The position numbers and the translations under genes are program-made. Below are positions 8,083-15,814 of a DNA stretch of 33,924 nucleotides, in pieces. The notes below the pieces were generated by a model. That model ran no database searches and was not told the origin of the DNA. It saw only the letters and a list, made by a program, of their open reading frames with translations. Source of the DNA: a virus. The DNA lies in the IMG/VR virus record IMGVR_UViG_3300035662_000096, positions 1 through 33,924 of that record; one strand, given 5' to 3'. The stretch's first letter is position 1; each line of letters opens with the position of its first letter.

Positions 8083-9348
8083 GTGGGCCAACGCATTGTC
8101 AACAACGATCGCTACGAACTCGAGTACGTTCGCGGCGACGTTGAATACCCAGTACCCGTACTCGCCAATACCGGCACAAGCGGTGATGCCTTCGGCCGCC
8201 TCCGTACCAGCTCTCCTTTCACAGTCTTCGATAGCCAGCATCGCTATCAAGAAAACGACAAGTGGGACACTGCACTAAACGGTGGCGCCTCTAAGACATA
8301 CGTCGCTAACGAAAGCTCCATCAATCTCACCGTTCCCACCACATCCGGCGCCTACGTCTATCGCGAAACCAAGCGCGTCTTCCCCTACCAGCCCGGCAAA
8401 TCGCTGCTGGTGATGACGTCCTTCGCCTTCGCCACCGCCCAGGCCAATCTGCGCCAACGCATCGGCTACTTCAGCGCCCAGAACGGCAGCTACCTCGAGA
8501 GCGACGGCACCACCACCTACTTCGTCCGCCGCAGCTACGTCACCGGCAGCGTGGTCAACACCCGTATCGCTCAAGCCGACTGGAACGGTGACAAGCTCGA
8601 CGGCACAGGCCTGTCCGGCCGCACCCTAGACCTCGCCAAAACCCAGATCTTCTGGATCGACATCGAGTGGCTTGGCGTCGGCGACGTCCGCTGCGGCTTC
8701 GTCGTCGATGGCCGCATGGTGATCGCCCACACATTCCACGGCGACAACGTCAACACGACCAGCTACATGACCACCGCCGTTCTCCCCCTCCGCCAGGAGA
8801 TCGAGAACACAGGCACCACCGCCGCTTCCGCAACCGCCAAGCAGATCTGCGCCACCGTCGCCTCCGAGGGCGGATACGAAGGCTTCAGCCGCCGCTACAA
8901 CCTCTCCACCGGATCCACCGCAGTCACGCTCGCGACCGCTGGCACCAGCTACCCAATCATGGCGATTCGCCTCAACAGCACGCGCCTGGACAGCGTGATC
9001 GTCCCCTCCAATGTCAGCGCCGCTGTTGAACAGACCACCAACAACAAGCTCGACATCGTCCAGTACCAGGTACTCCTGAACCCAACCATCACAGGCGGTA
9101 CTTGGTCCACGCACTTCAACAACAACGTCCAGTACAACACCACAATCAGCAGCTTCACCGGTGGCACCGAGATCGCCGGCGGCTACCTCACGAGCTCGTC
9201 GTCCCTCGACCTAGGCAGCATCACGGACTTCAACTTCCAACTCGGCCGCACCATCTCCGGCACCAGCGACGTCCTCCTCATTGCAGCTGTTCCCACCAAC
9301 GACGCCGCCAAGCTGTTCCTCGATCTGGCCTGGTTCGAGATCGTCTGA
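8083..9348 (+). CDS. Virion structural protein (cyanophage FGRLR-type structural family)
   Basis: 421 residues from a GTG start. The N-terminal region has DAFGRLRTSSPFTVFDSQ, a motif I recognise from structural proteins annotated in cyanophages and other marine phages. The rest is beta-rich with many Ser/Thr/Gly/Asn residues and ends in LFLDLAWFEIV, typical of a secreted or assembled beta-sandwich/jelly-roll protein. Its place between the accessory head cluster and the protease/scaffold suggests a head fibre or capsid-surface component, but tail or collar location cannot be excluded. No enzyme motif is seen. The stop forms TGATCA with the stop of the convergent regulator gene. Confidence 0.65.
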   Translation: MGQRIVNNDRYELEYVRGDVEYPVPVLANTGTSGDAFGRLRTSSPFTVFDSQHRYQENDKWDTALNGGASKTYVANESSINLTVPTTSGAYVYRETKRVFPYQPGKSLLVMTSFAFATAQANLRQRIGYFSAQNGSYLESDGTTTYFVRRSYVTGSVVNTRIAQADWNGDKLDGTGLSGRTLDLAKTQIFWIDIEWLGVGDVRCGFVVDGRMVIAHTFHGDNVNTTSYMTTAVLPLRQEIENTGTTAASATAKQICATVASEGGYEGFSRRYNLSTGSTAVTLATAGTSYPIMAIRLNSTRLDSVIVPSNVSAAVEQTTNNKLDIVQYQVLLNPTITGGTWSTHFNNNVQYNTTISSFTGGTEIAGGYLTSSSSLDLGSITDFNFQLGRTISGTSDVLLIAAVPTNDAAKLFLDLAWFEIV

Positions 9349-9564
9349 TCAAATATCTTTTACAAGCTCTTGCAGCCTTACGTCATAGACCTCGCTCAGA
9401 GCTATCAGCTTCATCACTGAAACCTCTATTTCACCTTTCTCTAACCGCGAATATGCAGCTTGACTAATCCCCAATCTCTCTGCAACTTCAAACTGCGTAA
9501 GCTTGTGGTACTCCCGTAGCGCTCTGATACGCCTACACAAAGTCAGCTGCCTATGAATCGCCAA
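9349..9564 (-). CDS. XRE/Cro-CI-family helix-turn-helix regulator
   Basis: 71 residues if started at TTG (complement of 9562-9564). The frame stays open further upstream to an ATG at 9636, but that extension lies opposite the start of the 9627 gene and looks like antisense, so I keep the shorter form. Helices ~8-20 lead into a clear HTH: LTQFEVAERLGISQAAYSRL (residues 22-41), then EKGEIEVSVMKLIALSEVYD, the usual XRE fold. Such proteins bind operator DNA as dimers. It has no C-terminal oligomerisation or peptidase domain, unlike CI/LexA. It is convergent with the 8083 gene (shared TGATCA) and divergent from 9627, so it may control the protease/capsid genes or itself. A single regulator inside the head operon is unusual. 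Confidence 0.75.
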   Translation of the reverse strand: MAIHRQLTLCRRIRALREYHKLTQFEVAERLGISQAAYSRLEKGEIEVSVMKLIALSEVYDVRLQELVKDI

Positions 9565-9626
9565 GTGCTGTAACCGCTCTGTGCATAAACCTAACCAAAC
9601 GCACAAGAACCGGTAAGCTCTTAAGC

Positions 9627-10904
9627 ATGGAAACATCAGTATCCAGGTACGACTTCGCTCCCATAACTGGCAGCGAGACCACCCCCGAGGGCTACCTCCG
9701 GGTCTGGTGCCGTGCTGCCCGCTCGGGCACACAGCTCTACCGCCGTGCTGATGGCTCCCAAGTCCGCGAATACCGCCCTCCGGAGGAGGTCAGTAACCCG
9801 GACTCCCTCTCCACGTTCGGCATGAAGCCCGCAACGTGGGGTCACCCACCTGTTCTTCTCGACTCCGCCAACACCAAACAGTTCCAGGTCGGCTACTCCG
9901 GTAGCCAGGTCCGGTACAACGACGGTTTTGTCGAAGTCGCGCTCGTCGTCACCGACGCCGACGCCATCGAGAAGATCAAGCGCAAGGATGCCACCGAGGT
10001 ATCCGCCGGCTACAAGGTCGACTTCGACCCAACCCCCGGGATCACCCCCGAGGGCGAAGAGTACGCCGGCGTCCAGCGCAACATCCGGGTGAACCACATC
10101 GCCATTGTCCCCCGCGGCCGGGCTGGCCCGGAGGTACGACTCTTGCTCGACCGAATGGATGCAGCCGATGCTGTAGCCGCCTTCCCCGAGCACGAAATGG
10201 CGCCCCAGTCCAGTTCAACTGCATCTCCCGTTATGGCAACCGTCAAACTCGACGGCCTGGAGATCGATCTGCCCGCAGAAGCAGCCAGCGCGGTCCAGTC
10301 CTACTCCCGGGACATGGGGCGCCAACTGCAAGCACTCACCACCGAGCGCGACGAGCTTGCCACCAAGCTCGATTCTCTGCAGGCCGACTTCGACGCTCTG
10401 GCCTACGACAAAGAGGCCGCTGAAGGTCGCGCCGACGCTCTCGAGGAGCAGCTCGCTGCTTCCGGTGAAGCCCGCATCGATACCGCCGAGCTCGACCAGC
10501 TCGTCGCCGAGCGCCTCGCCACCCTGCAGCGACTCGCCCCCGCGTTCACCGAGGACTTCAAGTTCGACGGCATCGACGACGCCTCCCTGTACGTCCAGGC
10601 CTTCGAGAACCTCACCGGCTCCGCCCCGCGCGAAGACGCCGAACCCGCCTACATCCAAGGCGTGGTTGAAGGCATCCTCGCCGCCCGCGCTGACGCCGAA
10701 GGCGACGAAGACGCCGACTCCGAGGACGACTCCGCCGAAGGCGACGAGGAGACCAAAGAGGACGCCGATTCCGACCGCGCCGACAGCACCACCGCCCTGC
10801 GTGACGCGCTGAAAGGTGCCGGCCAATCCACCGCCAACCCCATCGCTGCCTACCGCAGCCGCACGGTTGACGCCTGGAAACGTCCCCTCACCGCCACCAA
10901 GTAA
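9627..10904 (+). CDS. Prohead protease fused to scaffold (DUF2213 family)
   Basis: 425 residues. The N-terminal ~175 residues match the DUF2213 pattern: EGYLRVWCRAARSGTQLYRR, PPEEV near 51, a WGHPPVLL segment (H73), VSAGYKVDF (S126) and VNHIAIVPRGRAGPEVRLLL (H157). H73 and S126 are candidate catalytic residues of a herpes/HK97-type (U35-like) serine protease. After ~210 comes a coiled coil rich in Glu, Ala, Leu and Gln (DMGRQLQALTTERDELATKL onward) and a very acidic stretch ~350-395, then a Lys/Arg end. This is the layout of a scaffold that is cleaved away during head maturation. It precedes the decoration and capsid genes by 12 bases. The start is the ATG at 9627; no strong ribosome-binding site is visible. 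Confidence 0.85.
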   Translation: METSVSRYDFAPITGSETTPEGYLRVWCRAARSGTQLYRRADGSQVREYRPPEEVSNPDSLSTFGMKPATWGHPPVLLDSANTKQFQVGYSGSQVRYNDGFVEVALVVTDADAIEKIKRKDATEVSAGYKVDFDPTPGITPEGEEYAGVQRNIRVNHIAIVPRGRAGPEVRLLLDRMDAADAVAAFPEHEMAPQSSSTASPVMATVKLDGLEIDLPAEAASAVQSYSRDMGRQLQALTTERDELATKLDSLQADFDALAYDKEAAEGRADALEEQLAASGEARIDTAELDQLVAERLATLQRLAPAFTEDFKFDGIDDASLYVQAFENLTGSAPREDAEPAYIQGVVEGILAARADAEGDEDADSEDDSAEGDEETKEDADSDRADSTTALRDALKGAGQSTANPIAAYRSRTVDAWKRPLTATK

Positions 10905-10916
10905 GGAGTACTTCCA

Positions 10917-11537
10917 ATGGCCGTTTCTTTCACCCCCACCGTTGTCAGCAACCCGACCGGTGCTCAAGGCAGCTATCCCCTGGAGCTGACCGTGGGCCAC
11001 GAGGGCATGATTGCTGACCTGCAGGCCTATGTGTCCCGCAGCTACTACAACCAGTCCGGCGTCGCCATCCCCTTTGGCTCCCTGGTTGCCACCGACAACG
11101 ACCCCGTCGGTAACGATCCCTTCGCCGTCCTGCTGGCCACCAGCGGCACCGGTGTTGTGGGTCTGTCCGTCGACGGTCTGACCTTCGAGGGCGTCGGCGG
11201 CAGCTCCGCCTACACCCCCAACCCCACCAACGTCATCGGCGACGGCTCCCTCCGCGTGGGCTACCCCGACGGCAAGACCATGAACGTCGTCTCCAAAGGC
11301 GTCGTTTGGGTCTACAGCACCGCCGCCATCGCCCTCGGTGACGCAGTGCGCTTCTTCGGCGTTGACCACTCGTCCACCGTCACTGGTGCCTACGTGGGTC
11401 GCTTCACTAAGACCGCCGTGGCCAACAAGACCTTCGCCATGACTGGCGGAGCTCGCTGGCTGTCTGAAACCAGTGGCGCCGGTCTGGTCCTCCTCGAGAT
11501 CGACATCCCGGGGATCACCTTCACCGCCGACACCTGA
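10917..11537 (+). CDS. Head decoration / structural cement-like protein
   Basis: 206 residues; a good ribosome-binding site (GGAG at 10906-10909) precedes the ATG. The sequence is Gly/Val/Ser/Thr-rich and predicted mostly beta, with SRSYYNQSGVAIPFGSLV and KGVVWVYSTAAIALGDAV segments resembling DUF2190-like or phage cement proteins that stabilise capsid surfaces. Its position just before the major capsid gene is the usual one for decoration proteins. The name rests on context plus this general pattern; a head fibre is the alternative. Confidence 0.65.
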   Translation: MAVSFTPTVVSNPTGAQGSYPLELTVGHEGMIADLQAYVSRSYYNQSGVAIPFGSLVATDNDPVGNDPFAVLLATSGTGVVGLSVDGLTFEGVGGSSAYTPNPTNVIGDGSLRVGYPDGKTMNVVSKGVVWVYSTAAIALGDAVRFFGVDHSSTVTGAYVGRFTKTAVANKTFAMTGGARWLSETSGAGLVLLEIDIPGITFTADT

Positions 11538-11553
11538 TCCCGGAGCCCCTCCC

Positions 11554-12471
11554 ATGACCACCGAAATCCGTAACGACTCGGTCGGCCTCTTTCTTGCCCG
11601 CGAGCTGGAATCCATCCTGGCCCGCGCGTTTGAAGTCGAGTACGCCGACATCAAGTACAGCACTGTCATCCCCGTCTCCTCCGAGGTCGGCAACGGCGCT
11701 GATTCCTTCACCTATCGCGTCTTCGACAAGCAAGGCTCGATGAAGGTGATCGGCGACAAAGCCCAGGACCTGCCCCGCGCTGACGTGCTCCGCAAGGAAG
11801 TCACCCACCCGGTTCGCAGCCTCGGCGCTTCCTTCGCTTACACCGTCCAGGAAACCCGTGCCGCCGCCATGGTGCCCGGCATGAACCTGGAGCAGCGCCG
11901 CGCCAACGCCGTGCGCCGCGCCTACGAGGAGAAAGTGCAGGAGATCGCCTACTTCGGCGATGCCCCCTCCGGCATGAAGGGCTTCTTCAACAACAACCAG
12001 GTGGACAAGCTGGTGCCGGACCATTGGTTCGACACCGCGGACATCACCACCGACGAGATGCTGCAACTGCTCAACGAGCCCGCCACGCGGATCGTGCAGA
12101 ACAGCAACATGAAGGAGATGCCCAACACGATGCTGGTGCCCTACAACGTGTACCGCATCATCTCCACCACTCCGCGCAGCACCACCTCCGACACCACGGT
12201 GATGGAGTTCTTCCTGCGCACCAACCCCATGATCACCGCCATCGAGCCCATCAACGAGCTCGAGGCCTCCAAGTCCGGCGGCGTCCTCTCGAAGGACCGC
12301 GTGATCTGCTACGACCGCAGCCCCGACAAGCTGCAGCTGCACATCCCGCAGCCCCTCGAGTTCTTCCCGCCCGTGCGCACCGAGCTCGAGTTCTCCGTCG
12401 CCGCTCATGCTCGCATCGGCGGCCTCGCGCTCTACTACCCCAAGAGCGCCATCGTGCTCGAGAAGGCCTGA
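11554..12471 (+). CDS. Major capsid protein (DUF2184 / HK97-fold)
   Basis: 305 residues from ATG 11554, which has GGAG at 11542-11545. The open frame extends upstream to 11473 but that part overlaps the preceding gene. Recognisable features: an N-terminal helix FLARELESILARAFEVEYAD, the E-loop-like VIPVSSEVGNGADSFTYRVF, the long spine-helix region EQRRANAVRRAYEEKVQEIA followed by FGDAPSGMKGFFNN, then LVPYNVYRIISTTP and a C-terminal HARIGGLALYYPKSAI. This is the DUF2184-type capsid pattern. It builds the icosahedral shell. The strong codon bias (C/G-ending) fits a highly expressed gene. The cognate protease/scaffold lies two genes upstream. A 6-bp hairpin (AGGCCT at 12464-12469 and 12475-12480) brackets the stop codon, without a U tract. 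Confidence 0.9.
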   Translation: MTTEIRNDSVGLFLARELESILARAFEVEYADIKYSTVIPVSSEVGNGADSFTYRVFDKQGSMKVIGDKAQDLPRADVLRKEVTHPVRSLGASFAYTVQETRAAAMVPGMNLEQRRANAVRRAYEEKVQEIAYFGDAPSGMKGFFNNNQVDKLVPDHWFDTADITTDEMLQLLNEPATRIVQNSNMKEMPNTMLVPYNVYRIISTTPRSTTSDTTVMEFFLRTNPMITAIEPINELEASKSGGVLSKDRVICYDRSPDKLQLHIPQPLEFFPPVRTELEFSVAAHARIGGLALYYPKSAIVLEKA

Positions 12472-12523
12472 TCTAGGCCTGCAGCCTTGCGCTTGCTTTG
12501 TTGGCTCTTTCACCTTTCTGACC

Positions 12524-12937
12524 ATGATCCTCGTCTATCGCCCCGAACTCGAAAGTCCCCCGATGGACCCCGAGTGCACGATTGGCTTCTCGTTTGTCCA
12601 ACACAACGGACAGCCCGAAAGCATCCAGGTGAAGTCCGGCGTCAACCGCGACTTCCCCGAGAACGTGTGGGAGCAGATCAAGGGCTACGACGTCGTCAAG
12701 AACATGCTCAAACTCGGCGCCCTGCGCGTCGAAGAAGAGCAATCTTTCGTGGCCGACCCCGCAGCAGTCGCTGACGTGGACTCCATCGCGGACATGCCTG
12801 TGACCCAGGCCCTCCGCCTCGTGGAAGACAGCTTCGACGTCGCTCAACTCAAGCGTTGGGAGTCCGGTGAGCAACGCATCCGCGTTCGCAACACCATCAG
12901 CAAGCGCATCGCTGCCATCACAGAGGGCAACGGCTGA
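12524..12937 (+). CDS. Small head protein after capsid, function unknown
   Basis: 137 residues using ATG 12524; the frame is open further upstream but that would overlap the capsid gene. Begins MILVYRPELESPPMDPECTI, then GVNRDFPENVWEQIKGYDVV and a C-terminal helical part with VEDSFDVAQLKRWESGEQRI ending in a basic helix. Such proteins are common just after the capsid gene in siphophages, but I cannot name the family. Its stop overlaps the next start (TGATG). The ~50-base gap before it holds a small hairpin at the capsid stop but no clear terminator. Confidence 0.65.
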   Translation: MILVYRPELESPPMDPECTIGFSFVQHNGQPESIQVKSGVNRDFPENVWEQIKGYDVVKNMLKLGALRVEEEQSFVADPAAVADVDSIADMPVTQALRLVEDSFDVAQLKRWESGEQRIRVRNTISKRIAAITEGNG

Positions 12938-13245
12938 TGGCAGTCCCCACCTCCAACGAGTTTCTTATCCGCTTTCCCGAGTTCGGTGAGCTTGCCCTCG
13001 CCGTAGTCCAAAGCGCACTCACGGAGGCTGGCCGCTCCACCCCCGCGGCCAACTGGGGCACTGTTCATACCGAGGCCGTCAGCAATCTGGCGGCCCACAT
13101 CCTCTCCACTCGCGTCATGCAGGTCGGCTTACAGGTCGGAAGCCAATCCGGCCAGCCCCTCGGCACCGGTTTGACCGCCAGCTTGTACGGCCAGGAGTAC
13201 GAGCGCCTCAAAGGCAACCTCGCCCTCTCTGGATTCGCGCTGTAG
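12937..13245 (+). CDS. Head-tail connector / adaptor (DUF4054-like)
   Basis: 102 residues; the ATG overlaps the previous stop by one base. The N-terminus FLIRFPEFGELALAVVQSAL followed by helices with NWGTVHTEAVSNLAAHILST is the pattern of DUF4054/gp15-like adaptor proteins that sit under the portal as the first connector ring. The short length and place after the capsid gene match. It ends YGQEYERLKGNLALSGFAL, a typical adaptor ending where an extended tail follows the helical bundle. Confidence 0.75.
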   Translation: MAVPTSNEFLIRFPEFGELALAVVQSALTEAGRSTPAANWGTVHTEAVSNLAAHILSTRVMQVGLQVGSQSGQPLGTGLTASLYGQEYERLKGNLALSGFAL

Positions 13246-13247
13246 CC

Positions 13248-13652
13248 ATGGCCATCTCCGCTGCCACGATCGCCAACTACGCCCCCTGGGGCAATGCCCA
13301 GTTGGCGTTCGAGGTTGGTGGAACCACGCTCAGCACTGACGCGGACACCGGCAACACCGTGCAGACGCTCGAGACCGTCGAATACCTGGCTGCCCTCAAA
13401 CTCGAGGCTCCCTCGTGGAACGGTCAGCCCGGCGTCGACAACTCCAGCTACCGCTGCAGCGGACGCCTTTTGAGCCCCGACCGCCTGGACACCCGGATCA
13501 CAAACGGCAGCCAGGCGGAAGCCATCATCAATGGCTACCGCGGACGATTCGAGCTCGTCTTCGACCTCGACATGGACAGCGCTGCCTATCAAGACATCCG
13601 CCAGTCCATCCAAGGCACGTTCCGTGTCATCGGAGGCTCCATCAGTGGCTAG
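13248..13652 (+). CDS. Head-tail joining protein (stopper position)
   Basis: 134 residues, 2 bases after the adaptor stop. Mixed alpha/beta sequence with GNAQLAFEVGGTTLSTDADT near the start, YRCSGRLLSPDRLDTRI in the middle and a FELVFDLDMDSAAYQDIRQS segment near the end. No firm family match; the position between adaptor and tail-completion genes is that of the head-closure/stopper ring. The last bases overlap the next gene by 8 bases, and the ribosome-binding site of that gene lies inside this one. Confidence 0.55.
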   Translation: MAISAATIANYAPWGNAQLAFEVGGTTLSTDADTGNTVQTLETVEYLAALKLEAPSWNGQPGVDNSSYRCSGRLLSPDRLDTRITNGSQAEAIINGYRGRFELVFDLDMDSAAYQDIRQSIQGTFRVIGGSISG

Positions 13653-14016
13653 GCGCCCCCTTGATGCCCAGCTCCGCGCTGCCACCGCGCAAGCGACACG
13701 GCAGCTCGCTACTTGGCTCGACACCCGCTTCACGACGGAGATTTCCTCCGTCAAGTGGGAGTATCCCACACCCCCCAAGGTGCGGGACATCGTAGATACA
13801 GGCCGCCTCCGCGCCAGCCAGACTCGCGTCGTCAATCCTGACGGCTCGATCACCTTCACCTGGCCGGTCGAGTACGCCGCTCAGGTCCACGAGGGCGGAG
13901 TAGCCATCACTGGCCTCCGCTTCCCCGGTCGCCCCTGGACAAAAGCCCCTCTTGAGGAGGCCCCCGCCCAGTTCGACCTCTTTCTGCGCAACGCCCTCCG
14001 CGCTGAGCAGTCATGA
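13645..14016 (+). CDS. Tail completion / neck protein (HK97 gp10-like position)
   Basis: 123 residues if started at GTG 13645. An upstream ATG at 13531 is open but would overlap the previous gene by 122 bases, whereas GTG 13645 has a strong GGAGG at 13632-13636 with an 8-base spacer. The protein starts MARRPLDAQLRAATAQATRQ, then IVDTGRLRASQ, a Trp-Pro-Val beta stretch (SITFTWPVEYAAQVHEGG) and RPWTKAPLEEA near the end. The DTGRLRAS ... YA..VHEGG ... RPW order is the hallmark of HK97 gp10-type tail completion proteins. The stop overlaps the next start (ATGA). Confidence 0.75.
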   Translation: MARRPLDAQLRAATAQATRQLATWLDTRFTTEISSVKWEYPTPPKVRDIVDTGRLRASQTRVVNPDGSITFTWPVEYAAQVHEGGVAITGLRFPGRPWTKAPLEEAPAQFDLFLRNALRAEQS

Positions 14017-14486
14017 CGATCTCGACCAGCTGTCCCCCGGTGCGCTCACTGCGCACCACCATCGAGCGCTACATCCTCGACCTCTACGAGGCCGACGGCA
14101 CAACGCTCCGCTCCCAAGCCAGCTGGCCCGGCTACTACACGTTGCCAAACAACACCCGCATCCCCGCGGTCTACGTCGTGGGTGAAGCAATGGTTCCCTC
14201 GGACTGGGTGGTCACCGGCATCGAGTGCACCATCACCGACGTCCCCGAGATCGTCTCTCCTGGCTCCGTCGGAGCCATCGTGTCCTTCGAGCGCTGGCCA
14301 GTTCGTTTCACGAACTACGGCACCCGCAAGGGCACCCGCATGCCCGTCACGCTGCTGGACATCAGCCGCCGCCTGGCACGCACCTTTCCCCGGGACAGTG
14401 CCACGCACACACCCCGGACCGAGGCCACCTACGAGGCCTTGACGGTGTCCATCCTGGGCCCCGTTCTGAACCCCCCGATCCCCTAA
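14013..14486 (+). CDS. Tail terminator-like protein
   Basis: 157 residues, coupled to the previous gene by ATGA. The layout fits a tail terminator (lambda gpU-like): an N-terminal helix (RSLRTTIERYILDLYEADG) and then alternating beta strands, RFTNYGTRKGTRMPVTLLDI, a helix with Arg-rich DISRRLARTFPRD, and a final strand. Tail terminators cap the tube and set its length with the tape measure. The assignment depends mainly on position just before the major tail protein and on length. Confidence 0.55.
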   Translation: MTISTSCPPVRSLRTTIERYILDLYEADGTTLRSQASWPGYYTLPNNTRIPAVYVVGEAMVPSDWVVTGIECTITDVPEIVSPGSVGAIVSFERWPVRFTNYGTRKGTRMPVTLLDISRRLARTFPRDSATHTPRTEATYEALTVSILGPVLNPPIP

Positions 14487-14498
14487 GGAGTCCCAACC

Positions 14499-15509
14499 AT
14501 GGCCGACTACGCCATCGGGCTGTCGTTCCACAAGGCTCACCGGACCCTCGTCCGCGCCGTGGACCTGACGCCGCCCTGCCGCTACTTCGCTACCCGCGAC
14601 ACTGCCGGCATGATCACCCTGCCCACGCTGGACGCTGGCTCCCGCTACGTCGAGCTGCAGGGCGTCAGCAACACCACTTTCGCCATCAACGACACCAACC
14701 AGGAGTTCCGCCTCCTGGGTGACAACGGTTGGGGTGACTCGCTGATCACCGGCTCCACCGTGCAGGCCTCTGTGACGGCCTATTTCCTCAAGGACACGGG
14801 TATCCCGGCTGGACAGAATTGCCCACAGTTCCGTGGCAACTACGAAGAGGGCTTTGCTCTCATCGAAAAGGCCCGTTACAACAAAGACTACGAGATCTAT
14901 GTCGAATTCCTTAAGGAACTCGGCCAAGAAAATGGCACCAGCGGCGATTACATCTACGACTTCACCGGCTTCAACGCCGTCGTGATGAATTACAACGAGA
15001 ATCTCACGGCTGAGGGTCTCACCGAGGTCTCCTTCGACCTGATGTCCCGAGGTCGTCCAGTCTTCGGCCGCTACGACGCCGGCTCCACCGCCCTGGCCTT
15101 CGGTGGCGTGCAGTCAAGCCTGCTCTTCACCGCGCCTAGCTCCGGCACCCGCCGCTATGCCACGGTTCCCGCCAACAACGCGGGCTCGGTCGCTGTTGGT
15201 GACAACCTCACCGTCACCTACACCAGCGATGGCAGCACCGCTCTGACTCAGCTGTTCCTCGGCCAGACCGACGGGGGCGGTTTCCGCCTCGAGGTCGCTT
15301 CCACCGGCGTCCGCGTCCCTGCCACGGTCTCCCTGGCAAGCAACGTGGTCACCATCAACCCCACTGCGAACCTCACCGCTGCCACCATCTATCGCCTCGT
15401 TGTGGCAGATGGCGCCATCAAGCAGGCCCTCGACAACAGCGGCAACCCTTCTGCCAGCGGCGTGCTGTTCCCTCTCCAAGGCTTCACTACCCTCTTCACG
15501 ACCGCCTAA
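14499..15509 (+). CDS. Major tail (tube) protein with C-terminal Ig-like domain
   Basis: 336 residues; GGAG at 14488-14491 precedes the ATG. Residues ~1-205 look like a tube protein: beta strands, RLLGDNGWGDSLITGSTVQA, EEGFALIEKARYNKDYEIYV, a YDFTGFNAVVMNYNENLTAE strand pair and EVSFDLMSRGRPVFG. The remaining ~130 residues are a separate beta domain ending VTINPTANLTAATIYRLVVA and DGAIKQALDNSGNP, which resembles bacterial Ig-like (Big_5/SbsA) domains often displayed on tail tubes. It is the last gene before a strong terminator, which fits a highly expressed tail gene. Confidence 0.8.
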   Translation: MADYAIGLSFHKAHRTLVRAVDLTPPCRYFATRDTAGMITLPTLDAGSRYVELQGVSNTTFAINDTNQEFRLLGDNGWGDSLITGSTVQASVTAYFLKDTGIPAGQNCPQFRGNYEEGFALIEKARYNKDYEIYVEFLKELGQENGTSGDYIYDFTGFNAVVMNYNENLTAEGLTEVSFDLMSRGRPVFGRYDAGSTALAFGGVQSSLLFTAPSSGTRRYATVPANNAGSVAVGDNLTVTYTSDGSTALTQLFLGQTDGGGFRLEVASTGVRVPATVSLASNVVTINPTANLTAATIYRLVVADGAIKQALDNSGNPSASGVLFPLQGFTTLFTTA

Positions 15510-15539
15510 CGGTCAGACTGAGCTCGAGCCAACTACCCT

Positions 15540-15568
15540 GCCCCGCCACCGCGGGGCTTTTTTTTTTT
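15540..15568 (+). terminator. Strong intrinsic terminator after the major tail protein
   Basis: A 7-bp stem, GCCCCGC (15540-15546) with GCGGGGC (15551-15557), closes a CACC loop and is followed immediately by 11 T residues (15558-15568). This is a textbook rho-independent terminator, 31 bases after the tail-tube stop. It should end most transcripts of the head and tail-tube genes, with readthrough or a new promoter needed for the tape measure and tip genes. Confidence 0.93.
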
Positions 15569-15580
15569 GTTATCACCACG

Positions 15581-15814
15581 ATGCAACACGACCTCTTAAT
15601 GGATGCCGCCCACATGGTCTATGCAGTGAACTGCCAAGTACAGGGCGACACCCTTCACTGCGGCGCCTTGTACTTGGAGCCCCTGATCCCGTTTAAGTCT
15701 ATACGCCTGGCGTATGAAGCTGCTAGCGTGATGGTTGAACTACCTGACGAGCTCGTCAATCAAGCTGAGCCCTTCAGGTCCTGGTCCATCGATCTACCAC
15801 TCACCGATGTCTAA
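15581..15814 (+). CDS. Small protein of unknown function between tail tube and tail chaperone
   Basis: 77 residues from ATG 15581, 12 bases after the terminator. MQHDLLMDAAHMVYAVNCQV, two Cys residues (near 18 and 27), then mostly alpha/beta with an acidic C-terminus. It overlaps the next gene by 8 bases. No family recognised. No clear ribosome-binding site is seen before the first ATG, so an internal ATG (codons 7 or 12) is possible. It shows ordinary coding character and fills the gap before the chaperone gene. Confidence 0.5.
   Translation: MQHDLLMDAAHMVYAVNCQVQGDTLHCGALYLEPLIPFKSIRLAYEAASVMVELPDELVNQAEPFRSWSIDLPLTDV

Noticed and set aside
9565-9732. Longer N-terminus for the XRE regulator
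   Set aside because: The extra residues are Cys/Arg/Trp-rich and lie opposite the 5' end of the protease gene and its leader; the HTH domain is complete without them.
10215-11711. 498-residue open frame on the minus strand
   Set aside because: It lies opposite the well-supported protease/scaffold, decoration and capsid genes; long open antisense frames are common in GC-rich coding DNA, and its Gly/Val/Ala/His-rich product shows no domain.
12464-12480. AGGCCT-GATCT-AGGCCT hairpin as terminator of the capsid gene
   Set aside because: Each arm is itself a palindrome, the stem is only 6 bp and no T run follows, so a terminator is not supported.
11521-12525. 334-residue minus-strand frame opposite the major capsid gene
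   Set aside because: Antisense shadow of the capsid gene; Gly/Val/His/Leu-rich product without recognisable motifs.
14046-14927. 293-residue minus-strand frame
   Set aside because: Opposite the tail terminator and tail-tube genes; low-complexity antisense composition.
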